A stretch of 64,000 nt of DNA, taken from contig NZ_CP127161.1 of assembly GCF_030263895.1 (NCBI RefSeq), forward strand, positions 1,860,001 to 1,924,000. Direction: 5' to 3'. Position numbers and translations under genes: made by a program. The stretch is from Proteiniborus sp. MB09-C3. GTDB lineage: Bacteria; Bacillota; Clostridia; Tissierellales; Proteiniboraceae. Every line of letters starts with the position of its first letter. Positions within the stretch are counted from its first letter, which is position 1. Positions 8,433-17,850 of this stretch are shown piece after piece. The notes under the pieces are model-generated. The model did no database searches, was not told where the DNA came from, and saw only the letters and a list, made by a program, of their open reading frames with translations.

Positions 8433-9116
8433 ATGATTGAGGCAAAAGACTTATGTTTAATATATGCTGATGGAACATTGGCACTACAGAATATTCATAT
8501 ACATATAGCCACTGGTGAAGTAGTATTTATTACTGGTCCCAGTGGTTCAGGCAAAACAAGTCTTCTAAAGCTCTTAATGGGAATGGAGTATCCCACATCT
8601 GGAAGCTTAAGCGTTTTAGGTCAACCTATAATGAAGGATAAAAGTTATGAGATTAGGAGAATGAGAAGGGCTATGGGGCCTATTTTTCAAGACTTTAGGC
8701 TGCTTCAAGGTAGAACAGTAATTGAAAATGTCCTTTTAGGCATGAGATTTTTAAGCTTCAATAAGCAGCAAATGATGACATATGCCAATGATGCCATCTA
8801 TAGAGTGGGATTATCTCATAAAACAAATTCATCAGTAGATAATCTTTCTTGGGGAGAGCGTCAGAGGGTAGCAATAGCAAGGGCGGTGGCTAGAAAGCCT
8901 AAGCTAATTATTGCAGATGAGCCTACAGGTAATCTAGATAAAGATAATGCAGTAAATATTTTACAGCTTTTAACCTCATTTAAGGATAAGGATACTACAG
9001 TAATTATTACTACTCATGCTACTCATTTAATTGAAAATATGGATGGAGATATGATGATTCAAATTGACAAAGGAAATATACAATGGGGAAGGTTAGGCTA
9101 TGAAGAGCATTTTTAA
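8433..9116 (+). CDS. ftsE: Cell division ABC ATPase FtsE
   Basis: A 227-residue ABC ATPase with Walker A GPSGSGKTS (35-43), signature LSWGERQR, Walker B LIIADEPTGNLD and the H-loop IITTHAT. With FtsX it forms a complex that powers conformational change in a periplasmic or surface coiled-coil partner to control peptidoglycan cutting. The signature has W in place of the usual G (LSGGE to LSWGE). The 3' end overlaps ftsX by 17 bases, indicating translational coupling. Confidence 0.93.
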   Translation: MIEAKDLCLIYADGTLALQNIHIHIATGEVVFITGPSGSGKTSLLKLLMGMEYPTSGSLSVLGQPIMKDKSYEIRRMRRAMGPIFQDFRLLQGRTVIENVLLGMRFLSFNKQQMMTYANDAIYRVGLSHKTNSSVDNLSWGERQRVAIARAVARKPKLIIADEPTGNLDKDNAVNILQLLTSFKDKDTTVIITTHATHLIENMDGDMMIQIDKGNIQWGRLGYEEHF

Positions 9117-9987
9117 AAATATCGGATATTTTTTAAAGGAAACAAAAACTATTTTAATACTAGATTTTCTTTCCAACATTTTTTCTATTCTTAGTATGGG
9201 ATTTATATTTTTTATGCTTTCAATGGTGGTTTCGGGTGTGTGGATAAGCAGTCAAATGGTTGAGCTAATTAAAGAAGAAGCAGAGATTAATGTCTATTAC
9301 GATGAAAAATTAGAGGATACTCAGATTCATGACACCATAAACCAAATAGAGGCCATTGATGGTGTTCGAGAAGCAAGGATTATTGATAAGGAGAAAGCCT
9401 ATGATAGAATGATGGAGATTATGGGCGAGAACTCAGGCATCTTGAAATTCTTTGACCATAATCCTTTTAGTGCTTTTATTGAAGTTAAAATTGAGTTAGA
9501 TGAAATGGACTCAATAGTTGAAAAAATAGAGAGAATAAGTGATGTTGATTATATTAAGGACAATCAAAGTGTCTTAAATAGGCTTAGAAGTATTTCAAAC
9601 ATAGTAAGAGTACTGGGGATTTTAATAGTTTCAGCAGTTGGTATATCCACATTAGTCATAACATCACATATTATTAGACAAGGTATATATAGTAACAAGG
9701 AACAGATTAATACATTGAGACTTCTGGGGGCACCAGAATCTTTCATAGTACTTCCATTTTTTCTAGAGGGACTATTTTTAACATTAATAGCTGCCATATT
9801 TGCAGTGGCAATGGGGATTCTTGGACTTAAGTATATTTATATTCAGACAGCAGGGCCATTACCTTTTATTCCGCTTCCAGCTCTGGATAATTTAATCAAA
9901 GGTAACATTATAATGATATTATCTGTTAGCATTATTTTGGGGATTATAGGCAGTTTCTTTGGTCTTGCATCGGCAGATAAAAATTAA
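9100..9987 (+). CDS. ftsX: Cell division permease FtsX
   Basis: A 295-residue membrane protein with the FtsX topology: one helix near residues 20-45, a large extracellular domain (about 50-165) and three C-terminal helices with the family motif GIYSNKEQINTLRLLGA (around 198-214). It overlaps ftsE. The large outer loop is the usual docking site for the coiled-coil protein encoded at 7288-8409. Confidence 0.93.
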   Translation: MKSIFKNIGYFLKETKTILILDFLSNIFSILSMGFIFFMLSMVVSGVWISSQMVELIKEEAEINVYYDEKLEDTQIHDTINQIEAIDGVREARIIDKEKAYDRMMEIMGENSGILKFFDHNPFSAFIEVKIELDEMDSIVEKIERISDVDYIKDNQSVLNRLRSISNIVRVLGILIVSAVGISTLVITSHIIRQGIYSNKEQINTLRLLGAPESFIVLPFFLEGLFLTLIAAIFAVAMGILGLKYIYIQTAGPLPFIPLPALDNLIKGNIIMILSVSIILGIIGSFFGLASADKN

Positions 9988-10102
9988 TAGGAGCTTCTTC
10001 TCCTTTTTGATTTTTTTGGATAAAGTATTAAAAATACATATCTTAATATTTTTATGAAATATGTAAATACTAAATTTGTAAATAATTAAAGGAGAGAAGA
10101 TA

Positions 10103-10312
10103 ATGACCACAATAAATAAACTAGAGCAGGCATTAGCAAGTGCAAAAGGTTTGGCAGCAGATTTAAAGACTTTTTCTTTGGATACAGATGATAAAAATGC
10201 AAAGCAAATGTTCAATATGTTATCTACAAATGCTGAAAATATGGCACAGATGCTGCAAAACAGAGTGAATTTTGTTAAGAGCGAGGAACCTCAATACAAT
10301 CAGCCTCAATAA
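10103..10312 (+). CDS. DUF1657 protein
   Basis: A 69-residue acidic helical protein with the DUF1657 pattern: LEQALASAKGLAADLKTF, then DDKNAKQMF and a terminal EEPQYNQPQ, close to the EEPQYK tail of the family. DUF1657 genes are found in spore formers, often beside spoVAC/D/E genes; here the gene stands alone. ATG at 10103 follows AAAGGAGAGAAG. Function is unknown. Confidence 0.85.
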   Translation: MTTINKLEQALASAKGLAADLKTFSLDTDDKNAKQMFNMLSTNAENMAQMLQNRVNFVKSEEPQYNQPQ

Positions 10313-10343
10313 AATACTTACATACATTAATCGAAGAACCACT

Positions 10344-10392
10344 AAAGCAATAAGGTATGCAAATCTATCAATCTTGCATACCTTATTGCTTT
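10344..10392 (+). terminator. 19-bp perfect hairpin after the DUF1657 gene
   Basis: AAAGCAATAAGGTATGCAA (10344-10362) and its exact reverse complement (10374-10392) flank an 11-base loop. No U-run follows on the plus strand (CTAGCTG), so it may act as an RNA stabiliser or in termination without a U-tract. Confidence 0.6.
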
Positions 10393-10624
10393 CTAGCTGT
10401 TAATAAACTATTCTCAATGATTCTATATTCTTCATTTCATAAATCTTTTAAGAATTGATCCTATTATATAAAAACTGAATTATTGATAGTATTTTATATT
10501 TGACGTAAAATATAGCTAAATATATAAAACAGTATTTAGATGATTTTATTATGATAAGCTAAGATTTACTTCAGATGGAAAAATTCATATTCTTTGACTT
10601 CATATGAAGAGGAGGCGTTTTGCT
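10393..10624. other. Intergenic leader of the DUF3810 gene
   Basis: AT-rich. It contains the inverted repeat TATTTTA/TAAAATA around 10489-10512 and the ribosome binding site GAGGAGGCG at 10609-10616. No gene seen. Confidence 0.35.
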
Positions 10625-11719
10625 TTGAAAGCAAAAATAAAAATTAATAGTATATGGTTTTTAATACTGCTACCTTTGGGATTCATTTTAGTTTTTATAT
10701 CACAAAGAAATCCTAATCTAGTTGAAAAGTTATATTCAAGTGGAATATATAAATACATAGGAGCTACTATCAGCATAACAACTGGTATCCTTCCTTTTTC
10801 ATTAGGCGAGGTGCTGGTCATATTTAGCTTATTGTTCATAATTGTGTCTATAATATGGATTCTATATAAAGCCGTGACTAGAAGGATGGGATATAAGAAA
10901 GTAATCATATATGTTAGGAATGTACTTGTAGCGCTCAGCATTGTATATTTTTTATTTAATATTTTATGGGGATTAAACTATTATCGTCTGCCATTTTCAA
11001 AAATAGCCAATATCGATGCAAGACCAGCAACTATACATGAGCTAGTGGCCTTATGCGACGACTTAATTATAAAAACCAATGAATTGAGAAGGAAAATTGA
11101 TTTGAGTAAAGATAGTAAGTCCATTGAAAATGACTATAAATACATACTAAAAAACGCCTATAAAGGGTACGAAGTGACTAAAGCCATCTATCCAGAATTA
11201 GGAGGAAGCTATGGAAGGCCTAAGGGAGTTTTACTTTCTAAGGCCATGTCTTATATGGGGATAACAGGTATTTATTTTCCCTTTACTGGAGAGGCAAATG
11301 TAAATATAGACACTCCTATGATTTCACTTCCCTCAACAGTTACACATGAAATGGCACATCAAAGGGGCTTTGCACGGGAGGATGAAGCAAATTATATAGC
11401 CTATATAACCTGTAAGCTGCATCCAGATTTAGATTTTCAATACTCTGGATATATATTAGCTTTAACTCACTCTATGAATGTTCTCTACAGCAATGATAAG
11501 GAACAATTTAATGAATTAAGTAAAAAATATAGCAATGGTGTAAAAGAGGACTTAATTAATATAAACAGACATTGGGCACAATACGAGGGTCCTATAGAAA
11601 AGGCTTCTAATAAAATGAATAATGCATATTTAAAATCTAACAATCAAAAAGATGGAGTAAAAAGCTACGGCAGAATGGTAGATCTTTTAATTGCAGAGTA
11701 TAGAATGAAGAATAAATAA
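10625..11719 (+). CDS. DUF3810 membrane protein with HExxH motif
   Basis: The best start is TTG at 10625, eight bases after AGAGGAGGCG; an ATG at 10604 in the same frame has no ribosome binding site and would place that site inside the coding region. The 364-residue product has three N-terminal membrane helices (roughly 8-30, 45-80 and 95-120) and an extracellular domain with HEMAHQRGFAREDEANY (His241, Glu242, His245), a zinc metallopeptidase-like motif that defines DUF3810. The substrate is unknown. It is followed by its own terminator, so it is probably monocistronic. Confidence 0.85.
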   Translation: MKAKIKINSIWFLILLPLGFILVFISQRNPNLVEKLYSSGIYKYIGATISITTGILPFSLGEVLVIFSLLFIIVSIIWILYKAVTRRMGYKKVIIYVRNVLVALSIVYFLFNILWGLNYYRLPFSKIANIDARPATIHELVALCDDLIIKTNELRRKIDLSKDSKSIENDYKYILKNAYKGYEVTKAIYPELGGSYGRPKGVLLSKAMSYMGITGIYFPFTGEANVNIDTPMISLPSTVTHEMAHQRGFAREDEANYIAYITCKLHPDLDFQYSGYILALTHSMNVLYSNDKEQFNELSKKYSNGVKEDLININRHWAQYEGPIEKASNKMNNAYLKSNNQKDGVKSYGRMVDLLIAEYRMKNK

Positions 11720-11727
11720 AAATTAGA

Positions 11728-11760
11728 AATGACTTAGGTATATTGCCTAGGTCATTTTTT
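11728..11760 (+). terminator. Intrinsic terminator after the DUF3810 gene
   Basis: AATGACTTAGG pairs with CCTAGGTCATT (one G-U pair) across a 6-base loop, followed by TTTTT. Confidence 0.85.
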
Positions 11761-11961
11761 CTGAAAAAGAAATACATGCAAGTTTGACTTTTGAAAATTG
11801 CATTAATTTCAATATACTAAATAACAGATTGATAAATCTAAACAAAGGAAAACCTTTGCCATACTAAGTTTGGCATAAATTAACAAGTAGGGATATAACT
11901 AAGATAAAACACGATATGAAAATAAGAAAACGGTATCATGCAGAATTCAGAAAATTTACTA
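11761..11961. other. Intergenic region upstream of the opp promoter
   Basis: No gene seen. TGCCA (11857-11861) and TGGCA (11871-11875) form a short dyad about 90 bases before the opp -35 box, a possible operator, but this is weak. Confidence 0.3.
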
Positions 11962-11990
11962 TTGACAGTCAATTGCTCGGTATATATAAT
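11962..11990 (+). promoter_or_regulatory. Consensus sigma-A promoter of the opp operon
   Basis: TTGACA (11962-11967), a 17-base spacer and TATAAT (11985-11990): a perfect consensus promoter about 60 bases before oppA. It predicts strong expression. Confidence 0.9.
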
Positions 11991-12050
11991 AACAATAATA
12001 AAAAAATTCTAGAGGAAATCAATAATAAACAAAGGAGGCTCTAAATTAAT

Positions 12051-13688
12051 ATGAAGAAATCAAAGAAATTATTAATTATTTTATTAGCATTAGTACTAGT
12101 ATCATCTTTAGCTTTATCTGGATGTGGACAAGGCACTACTTCAGCAAACAGTAACAAATACTTAAGGATAGCAAAGGATGTTGACATAGTATCTATGGAT
12201 CAACATGTTGCTACAGATGAACTATCCTTCGAATCAATAGCTGCAACAATTGAAGGACTATACACTATAGATAAAGGTGGAAATATAATCCCGGCTATTG
12301 CTTTGTCAGATGAGGTAAGCGATGATGGATTGACTTATACCTTTAAGCTTAGAGAAGATGCAAAATGGTCAAATGGAGATCCTGTAACAGCTAATGATTT
12401 TGTATATAGTTGGAGAAGATTAGCAGATCCTAATACTGCAAGTGAGTATAACTTTATTATGGATGTAGCAGGTGTAAAGAACGCTGCTAAAGTCACAGCA
12501 GGAGAACTTCTGAAGGAAGATTTAGGAGTAGAAGCTATAGATGAGCATACTTTAAAAGTAACCTTAGAGAGACCAACACCATATTTTAGATCCCTTACTA
12601 CCTTTGCACCATTCTATCCACTAAATGAAAAATTTGTAACTGAAAAAGGTGAGAAATATGCCCTTGAGCCAGAAAATCTATTAGCTAATGGGCCCTATAA
12701 AATGGTTGAATGGAATAAAGGATATGGATATAAGCTTGATAAAAATCCAGATTACTATGATGCTAAAAATGTAAAGATTGACGGACTGGATTTCCGTATT
12801 ATAAAAGATAGCCAGACTGCAGCACTAAAATTTGAGTCAAATGAATTAGATGTGGTGAAGCTATCATCTGAGCTAGTAGACAAATATAAATCCCAGCCAA
12901 GCTTTAATCAAATAAGCGGTGGATTTACATGGTATATGTCGCTTTACCATAATACAGAAATATTTAAAAATATTAATGCACGTAAGGCATTTAGCTATGC
13001 AATCAATAAAGAGCATATTGCTAACAAAATTCTTAATGATGGTTCCATAGCAGCAGATTTTCTTGTTCCTAATGGGTTGTCAACAGGACCTGACGGAAAA
13101 GACTTCCGTGAAACTGCAGGTACCTATTCTAAATATGATAAAGCCTTAGCGTTAGAATATTGGAATAAAGCTAAATCAGAGTTGGGAAAAGATAATTTCG
13201 AAATTGAACTGCTATTTGATGATTCAGAAACAGTTAAAAAGATGTCAGAATTCATACAAGCAGAGCTTGAAACTAATTTACCAGGATTAACTGTTAAACT
13301 GAAAGCACAGCCAAAGAAGAATCGTCTAGAATTAATGCGTGAAGGAAGCTTTGAAGCTGGTATTACTCGTTGGGGTCCTGACTATGCTGATCCATTGACT
13401 TATTTGGAGCTATTCTTAAGTGATGGAGGTCAAAATACCCCTAAATATGTAAGTAAGGAATATGACAAGCTTGTTAACGACTCCAGCCGTGGAGAATTGG
13501 CTGGAAACCCAGAGGGAAGATGGGAGGCTATGAAGCAGGCAGAAAAAATATTATTAGAGCAGGATGCTGCCATAGTGCCTATATTCCAAAGTGGCTCTGC
13601 TTTATTGATTAACCCTAAGGTAAAAGGAATAGAAGATCATACTGTTGGAACGACATTTATTTATAAAAACGTAGAAATTGGGGAATAG
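12051..13688 (+). CDS. oppA: Oligopeptide-binding lipoprotein OppA
   Basis: A 545-residue SBP family 5 lipoprotein with lipobox LALSGC (Cys25). It binds extracellular peptides and delivers them to OppBC. Family hallmarks include WSNGDPVTANDFVYSWRR (near 110-127), the NARKAFSYAINKEHIA block and a C-terminal FQSGSALLI. It heads oppABCDF, directly behind a consensus promoter, and is followed by a stable hairpin that probably raises oppA mRNA relative to the membrane genes. Confidence 0.95.
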   Translation: MKKSKKLLIILLALVLVSSLALSGCGQGTTSANSNKYLRIAKDVDIVSMDQHVATDELSFESIAATIEGLYTIDKGGNIIPAIALSDEVSDDGLTYTFKLREDAKWSNGDPVTANDFVYSWRRLADPNTASEYNFIMDVAGVKNAAKVTAGELLKEDLGVEAIDEHTLKVTLERPTPYFRSLTTFAPFYPLNEKFVTEKGEKYALEPENLLANGPYKMVEWNKGYGYKLDKNPDYYDAKNVKIDGLDFRIIKDSQTAALKFESNELDVVKLSSELVDKYKSQPSFNQISGGFTWYMSLYHNTEIFKNINARKAFSYAINKEHIANKILNDGSIAADFLVPNGLSTGPDGKDFRETAGTYSKYDKALALEYWNKAKSELGKDNFEIELLFDDSETVKKMSEFIQAELETNLPGLTVKLKAQPKKNRLELMREGSFEAGITRWGPDYADPLTYLELFLSDGGQNTPKYVSKEYDKLVNDSSRGELAGNPEGRWEAMKQAEKILLEQDAAIVPIFQSGSALLINPKVKGIEDHTVGTTFIYKNVEIGE

Positions 13689-13701
13689 GAGTTTTGTTTT
13701 A

Positions 13702-13742
13702 GACCTGCTGTTTAGAGGAAGCTTTTCTCTAGATGGCAGGTC
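13702..13742 (+). terminator. Intercistronic hairpin between oppA and oppB
   Basis: GACCTGC (13702-13708) pairs with GCAGGTC (13736-13742), and the inner TTTAGAG/CTCTAGA extends the stem. No strong U-tract follows, so attenuation or mRNA stabilisation is more likely than full termination. Confidence 0.65.
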
Positions 13743-13803
13743 GTAATAAATAGCTATAATTATTTTTTACTGTTAGATGAAACTCGGAAAGGAGTTGATT
13801 AAT

Positions 13804-14742
13804 ATGCTTAAATACATTCAGAAAAGATTGATTATTTCTGCAATTACATTATTTATTATTCTAACATTACTATTTGTTTTACTAGAGTTTATGCCTGGCT
13901 CCCCATTTAATGATGAAAAATTAAGTCCGGATCAGCGTACTCTTTTATATAAAAAATATAATCTAGATAAGCCATTATATATAAGATATATTGCATATAT
14001 GAAAAATGTAATATTGAAGGGCGACTTTGGAAATTCATATGCAATACAGAAGGATGCTCCCGTTTCTGAATTGTTGAAGAATAGATTATCCATATCCATT
14101 AGACTTGGAATACAGTCGCTTATACTAGGCTCATTTGTTGGACTGGTATTTGGAATAGTAGCCGCAGTTAAGAAAAATTCAAGGCTAGATACTCTCACTA
14201 CTATATTTGCTGTAATTGGTATATCGGTGCCATCTTACGTATTTGCATTGGGATTAAGTTATTTCTTGGGCTACAAGCTGAAGCTATTTCCTTTTACCTA
14301 TGATATTTACAGATCTTTTGAATCAAGTATTCTGCCAACCATTGCATTATCTATGTTTGTCATAGCAACAGTTGCTAGATTTATGAGAACAGAGCTTGTA
14401 GAGGTTTTAGAAACAGAATATATCCTGCTGGCAGAGGCTAAAGGATTGAAAGCAAAAAAAGTCATTATAAAACATTCCATAAGAAATGCACTTATACCAG
14501 TAATAACAGTTTTAGGGCCTATAACTGTAAGCCTAATGACAGGCTCTCTAGTTACTGAGAGGATATTTGGTATACCTGGGATTGGAGATTTATTAGTTAC
14601 TGCAATAGGTGTAAATGACTTTAATGTAGTGATTTCAATAGCATTTTTCTATAGTGTGTTTTATATTTTAATGATGCTAATAATTGATGTATTATATGGG
14701 ATAATTGATCCTAGAATTCGTGTGGCAAAGGAGGTAAACTAA
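13804..14742 (+). CDS. oppB: Oligopeptide permease OppB
   Basis: Start chosen at ATG 13804, behind AAAGGAGTTGATT; an earlier in-frame ATG at 13777 lacks a site. The 312-residue inner-membrane protein has six predicted helices and the EAA loop EYILLAEAKGLKAKKVIIKHSIRNA that contacts the ATPases. The stop codon overlaps the oppC start (TAATG). Confidence 0.95.
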   Translation: MLKYIQKRLIISAITLFIILTLLFVLLEFMPGSPFNDEKLSPDQRTLLYKKYNLDKPLYIRYIAYMKNVILKGDFGNSYAIQKDAPVSELLKNRLSISIRLGIQSLILGSFVGLVFGIVAAVKKNSRLDTLTTIFAVIGISVPSYVFALGLSYFLGYKLKLFPFTYDIYRSFESSILPTIALSMFVIATVARFMRTELVEVLETEYILLAEAKGLKAKKVIIKHSIRNALIPVITVLGPITVSLMTGSLVTERIFGIPGIGDLLVTAIGVNDFNVVISIAFFYSVFYILMMLIIDVLYGIIDPRIRVAKEVN

Positions 14743-15755
14743 TGGAAAATATAAGAACATATTTTAATAGCAGCTCCTTTGAAAGAGTATTAAAAGATGA
14801 AAAGCTTCAAACTGACGTAGTCTATGAAGGCGTAAGCTTTTGGAAGGACGTAACCTTAAGATTCAGTCAAAATAAGGGTGCATTAGTAGGACTTATTTTG
14901 ATATCAATAATCATCTTTATGGCATTTGTGGGACCTCAAATGAATCCTCATACCTATAAAAGTATAAAGACAGAGCATATGAATCTTCCGCCTAGAATAC
15001 CTGTAATAGAGAAATTAGGCATATTTGATGGAGAGATTAATGGGGTAAATGTCTATAAAGAAAATGGATTTGATGATGTATATTATTGGTTTGGTACTGA
15101 CAATTTGGGCAGAGATATCTGGACGAGGGTATGGGTTGGTACTCAAGTATCATTGTATATTGCTATTCTTGCATTAGTAATAGATATGGTCATAGGTATG
15201 AGCTATGGACTTATATCAGGCTATATAGGCGGGCGTGTAGACATAGTTATGCAAAGAGCTATTGAAATACTAAGTGGTATTCCAAATCTTGTAGTAGTTA
15301 CACTGTTTGTCATGGTTTTAAATCCAGGGATATTGTCAATTTCTTTGGCATTAGTCATAACAGGATGGATAGGAATGAGTAGAGTTGTACGTTCTCAAGT
15401 ATTAAAGCTAAAAGAATTAGATTTCATTTTAGCATCAAGGACATTAGGCTCAAGTAGTATGCAAATAATTAGAAAGGATTTATTTCCGAATATTTTTGGT
15501 CAGGTTATTGTAATGAGTATGTTTTCTATTCCCAGCTCTATTTTTTATGAATCATTTTTAGCTTTTATTGGATTAGGATTACAGCCGCCTATGGCTTCAT
15601 TAGGAGTATTGATTAGTGATGGATACAAATCTATTTTAGTATACCCTCATATTATAGTGGCACCGGTTATTGTTTTAGGAGTATTAATGCTAAGCTTCAA
15701 TCTATTAGCCGATGGCTTAAGAGATGCATTAGATCCAAAGATGAAGGTAAATTAA
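14742..15755 (+). CDS. oppC: Oligopeptide permease OppC
   Basis: A 337-residue permease with the OppC N-terminal cytoplasmic segment, six helices and the motif DFILASRTLGSSSMQIIRKDLFPN, the EAA loop. It has a wide extracellular insertion between the first two helices (about 65-125), typical of OppC. Translation is coupled to oppB by a one-base overlap. Confidence 0.95.
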   Translation: MENIRTYFNSSSFERVLKDEKLQTDVVYEGVSFWKDVTLRFSQNKGALVGLILISIIIFMAFVGPQMNPHTYKSIKTEHMNLPPRIPVIEKLGIFDGEINGVNVYKENGFDDVYYWFGTDNLGRDIWTRVWVGTQVSLYIAILALVIDMVIGMSYGLISGYIGGRVDIVMQRAIEILSGIPNLVVVTLFVMVLNPGILSISLALVITGWIGMSRVVRSQVLKLKELDFILASRTLGSSSMQIIRKDLFPNIFGQVIVMSMFSIPSSIFYESFLAFIGLGLQPPMASLGVLISDGYKSILVYPHIIVAPVIVLGVLMLSFNLLADGLRDALDPKMKVN

Positions 15756-15772
15756 GGAAAGAGAGTGAAAAT

Positions 15773-16822
15773 ATGAAGGAAAAAATATTAGAAGTCAAAG
15801 ATTTACATGTATCCTTTAAAACCCATACTGGTGATATTAAAGCTATTCGGGGAGTTAGCTTTGATCTATACAAAGGGGAAACCTTGGCAATTGTAGGTGA
15901 AAGTGGTTCGGGTAAATCAGTAACAACTAAGGTGCTAATGGGCATCCTTGCAAAAAATGGTGTAATTGACAGTGGAGAAGTACTATATAAAGATAAGGAT
16001 TTAACTAAATTTTCAAAAAGTGAAATGACCTCAATAAGAGGCAAAGAAATAGCCATGATATTTCAAGATCCAATGACATCATTAAACCCAACAATGACTG
16101 TAGGGTACCAGATTACTGAAAGTATAGTGGAGCATCAGAGAATGAGTAAACCGGAAGCTAAGAAAAAAGCGATAGAGTTAATTAAGCTTGTTGGTATAAC
16201 TGAGCCTGAAAAAAGATATAAGCAATATCCACATCAATTAAGTGGTGGTATGAGACAAAGAATTGTAATAGCTATAGCTCTTGCATGTAATCCAAAGATA
16301 TTGATTGCAGACGAGCCAACTACTGCTCTTGATGTTACTATACAGGCACAGATATTAGACTTAATAAAGGAATTACAAAGTAAAATTGGATTATCTATAA
16401 TATTTATTACACATGATTTAGGCGTAGTTGCTAACATAGCCGATAGAGTGGCTATAATGTATGCTGGAAAGATTGTAGAATATGGGACTTCAGAAGAAAT
16501 ATTTTTTGATCCACGCCATCCATATACATGGGGACTATTGGCTTCTGTGCCTAACATGGAAAATCAGCAAAAAGAATTATATGCAATTCCAGGAGCACCA
16601 CCTAATATGCTTTATCCGCCTAAAGGAGATGCCTTTGCCCTGAGAAGTGATTATGCACTTAAAATTGATTTTGAAAAAGAACCTCCTTTCTTTAAAGTAT
16701 CGGATACACATTATGCCGCAACATGGCTTCTGCATGAAAAGGCACCCAAAATTCAAATGCCTGGAATTTTAAAACAGAGGATTGAAAATATGAAAAAGGA
16801 GGTGCCTTCAAATGTCTGTTAA
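15773..16822 (+). CDS. oppD: Oligopeptide ABC ATPase OppD
   Basis: A 349-residue ATPase with Walker A GESGSGKSV (about 42-50), signature LSGGMRQR, Walker B ILIADEPTTALD and H-loop FITHD. The C-terminal tail keeps the frame of the usual iron-sulfur-type motif but without its cysteines (GDAFALRSDYALKIDFE in place of GCxFxxRCxxAxxxC, and ATW in place of ACW). Cysteine-less OppD tails also occur in other Firmicutes, so this is a variant and not damage. It overlaps oppF by 11 bases. Confidence 0.95.
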   Translation: MKEKILEVKDLHVSFKTHTGDIKAIRGVSFDLYKGETLAIVGESGSGKSVTTKVLMGILAKNGVIDSGEVLYKDKDLTKFSKSEMTSIRGKEIAMIFQDPMTSLNPTMTVGYQITESIVEHQRMSKPEAKKKAIELIKLVGITEPEKRYKQYPHQLSGGMRQRIVIAIALACNPKILIADEPTTALDVTIQAQILDLIKELQSKIGLSIIFITHDLGVVANIADRVAIMYAGKIVEYGTSEEIFFDPRHPYTWGLLASVPNMENQQKELYAIPGAPPNMLYPPKGDAFALRSDYALKIDFEKEPPFFKVSDTHYAATWLLHEKAPKIQMPGILKQRIENMKKEVPSNVC

Positions 16823-17735
16823 TAAAGAAGCTATACTAGATGTGAAAAATTTAAAGCAGTACTTTAGACTTGATAGAAAAAATGTACTGAAGGCTGTAGA
16901 CGATGTATCCTTTACCGTTTATAAAGGCGAAACCTTTGGACTTGTAGGAGAAAGCGGTTCAGGTAAATCAACGACAGGCAGAAGTATAATTAGACTGTAT
17001 AATCCAACTGCTGGTGAAGTGAATTTCTGTGGAAAAAAAATCTCAGGTAATATTGATAAAGCTACTGAGAAAATCCTTAGAACAAAGATGCAGATGATAT
17101 TTCAGGACCCTATGGCTTCTCTAAATCCTAGAAAAACAGTATTGGATATCGTAGCACAGGGACTAGACATTCACGGGCTTTATAGAACAAAGGAAGAAAG
17201 AAGGAAAAAGGTCTACGACATTCTTGAAACAGTTGGATTGTCTAGGGAACATGCCCATAGATATCCCCACGAATTTAGCGGTGGTCAAAGGCAAAGAATA
17301 GGAATTGCTAGAGCCCTAGTTGTTAATCCAGACTTTGTCATAGCAGATGAGGCAATAAGTGCATTAGACGTTTCTATTCAAGCTCAGGTTGTAAATTTAT
17401 TAAAAAAATTGCAAAAAGAAAGAAACTTAACGTACATTTTTATTGCCCATGATCTTTCCATGGTAAAATATATTAGTGACAAAATAGGGGTTATGCATTT
17501 AGGCAAAATGGTGGAATTAGGACCAGCAGAAGCTATTTATAACAATGCTGCACATCCATATACTAAATCACTTTTGTCAGCTATACCTCATACGAATCCT
17601 ATTTTAGAGAGAACCAGAAAAAGAATTCATTATGATAAATCAAATATAGATTATGATAAAGGAGAATTCATCGAAATAGAAAGGGGGCACTTTGTTCTAG
17701 GAACCAAGGAAGAAATAAAGCAATGGACAGCATGA
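16812..17735 (+). CDS. oppF: Oligopeptide ABC ATPase OppF
   Basis: A 307-residue ATPase with Walker A GESGSGKST, signature FSGGQRQRIGIARAL, Walker B FVIADEAISALD and H-loop FIAHD. It pairs with OppD. The Walker B tail reads DEAISALD where DEPxSALD is commoner. The C-terminus is short and lacks the cysteine motif. The start is within the oppD 3' end behind AAAGGAGGTG, so the two are coupled. Confidence 0.94.
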   Translation: MSVNKEAILDVKNLKQYFRLDRKNVLKAVDDVSFTVYKGETFGLVGESGSGKSTTGRSIIRLYNPTAGEVNFCGKKISGNIDKATEKILRTKMQMIFQDPMASLNPRKTVLDIVAQGLDIHGLYRTKEERRKKVYDILETVGLSREHAHRYPHEFSGGQRQRIGIARALVVNPDFVIADEAISALDVSIQAQVVNLLKKLQKERNLTYIFIAHDLSMVKYISDKIGVMHLGKMVELGPAEAIYNNAAHPYTKSLLSAIPHTNPILERTRKRIHYDKSNIDYDKGEFIEIERGHFVLGTKEEIKQWTA

Positions 17736-17742
17736 CATATAT

Positions 17743-17781
17743 AAAGCCATAGATTTTATATACACATAAATCTATGGCTTT
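17743..17781 (+). terminator. Hairpin after oppF
   Basis: AAAGCCATAGATTT (17743-17756) pairs with AAATCTATGGCTTT (17768-17781) across an 11-base loop. The following sequence (AAATGGGG) lacks a U-tract. Confidence 0.6.
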
Positions 17782-17786
17782 AAATG

Positions 17787-17814
17787 GGGTCATGTTTTTA
17801 TAATTTGCTTTCTG
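17787..17814. repeat. Partial copy of a GGGTCATG repeat
   Basis: GGGTCATGTTTTTATAATTT is nearly the same as GGGTCATGCTTTCATAATTT at 23325, where it forms one arm of a long hairpin. Here only one arm is present. Confidence 0.45.
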
Positions 17815-17850
17815 TAGTATGAAGCCTATTCCCCTTGACTTATACTAAGA

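Noticed and set aside
15773-16822. OppD with lost iron-sulfur-type cysteines as a damaged gene
   Set aside because: The rest of the tail keeps its spacing and motifs, and cysteine-free OppD tails are found in other Firmicutes.
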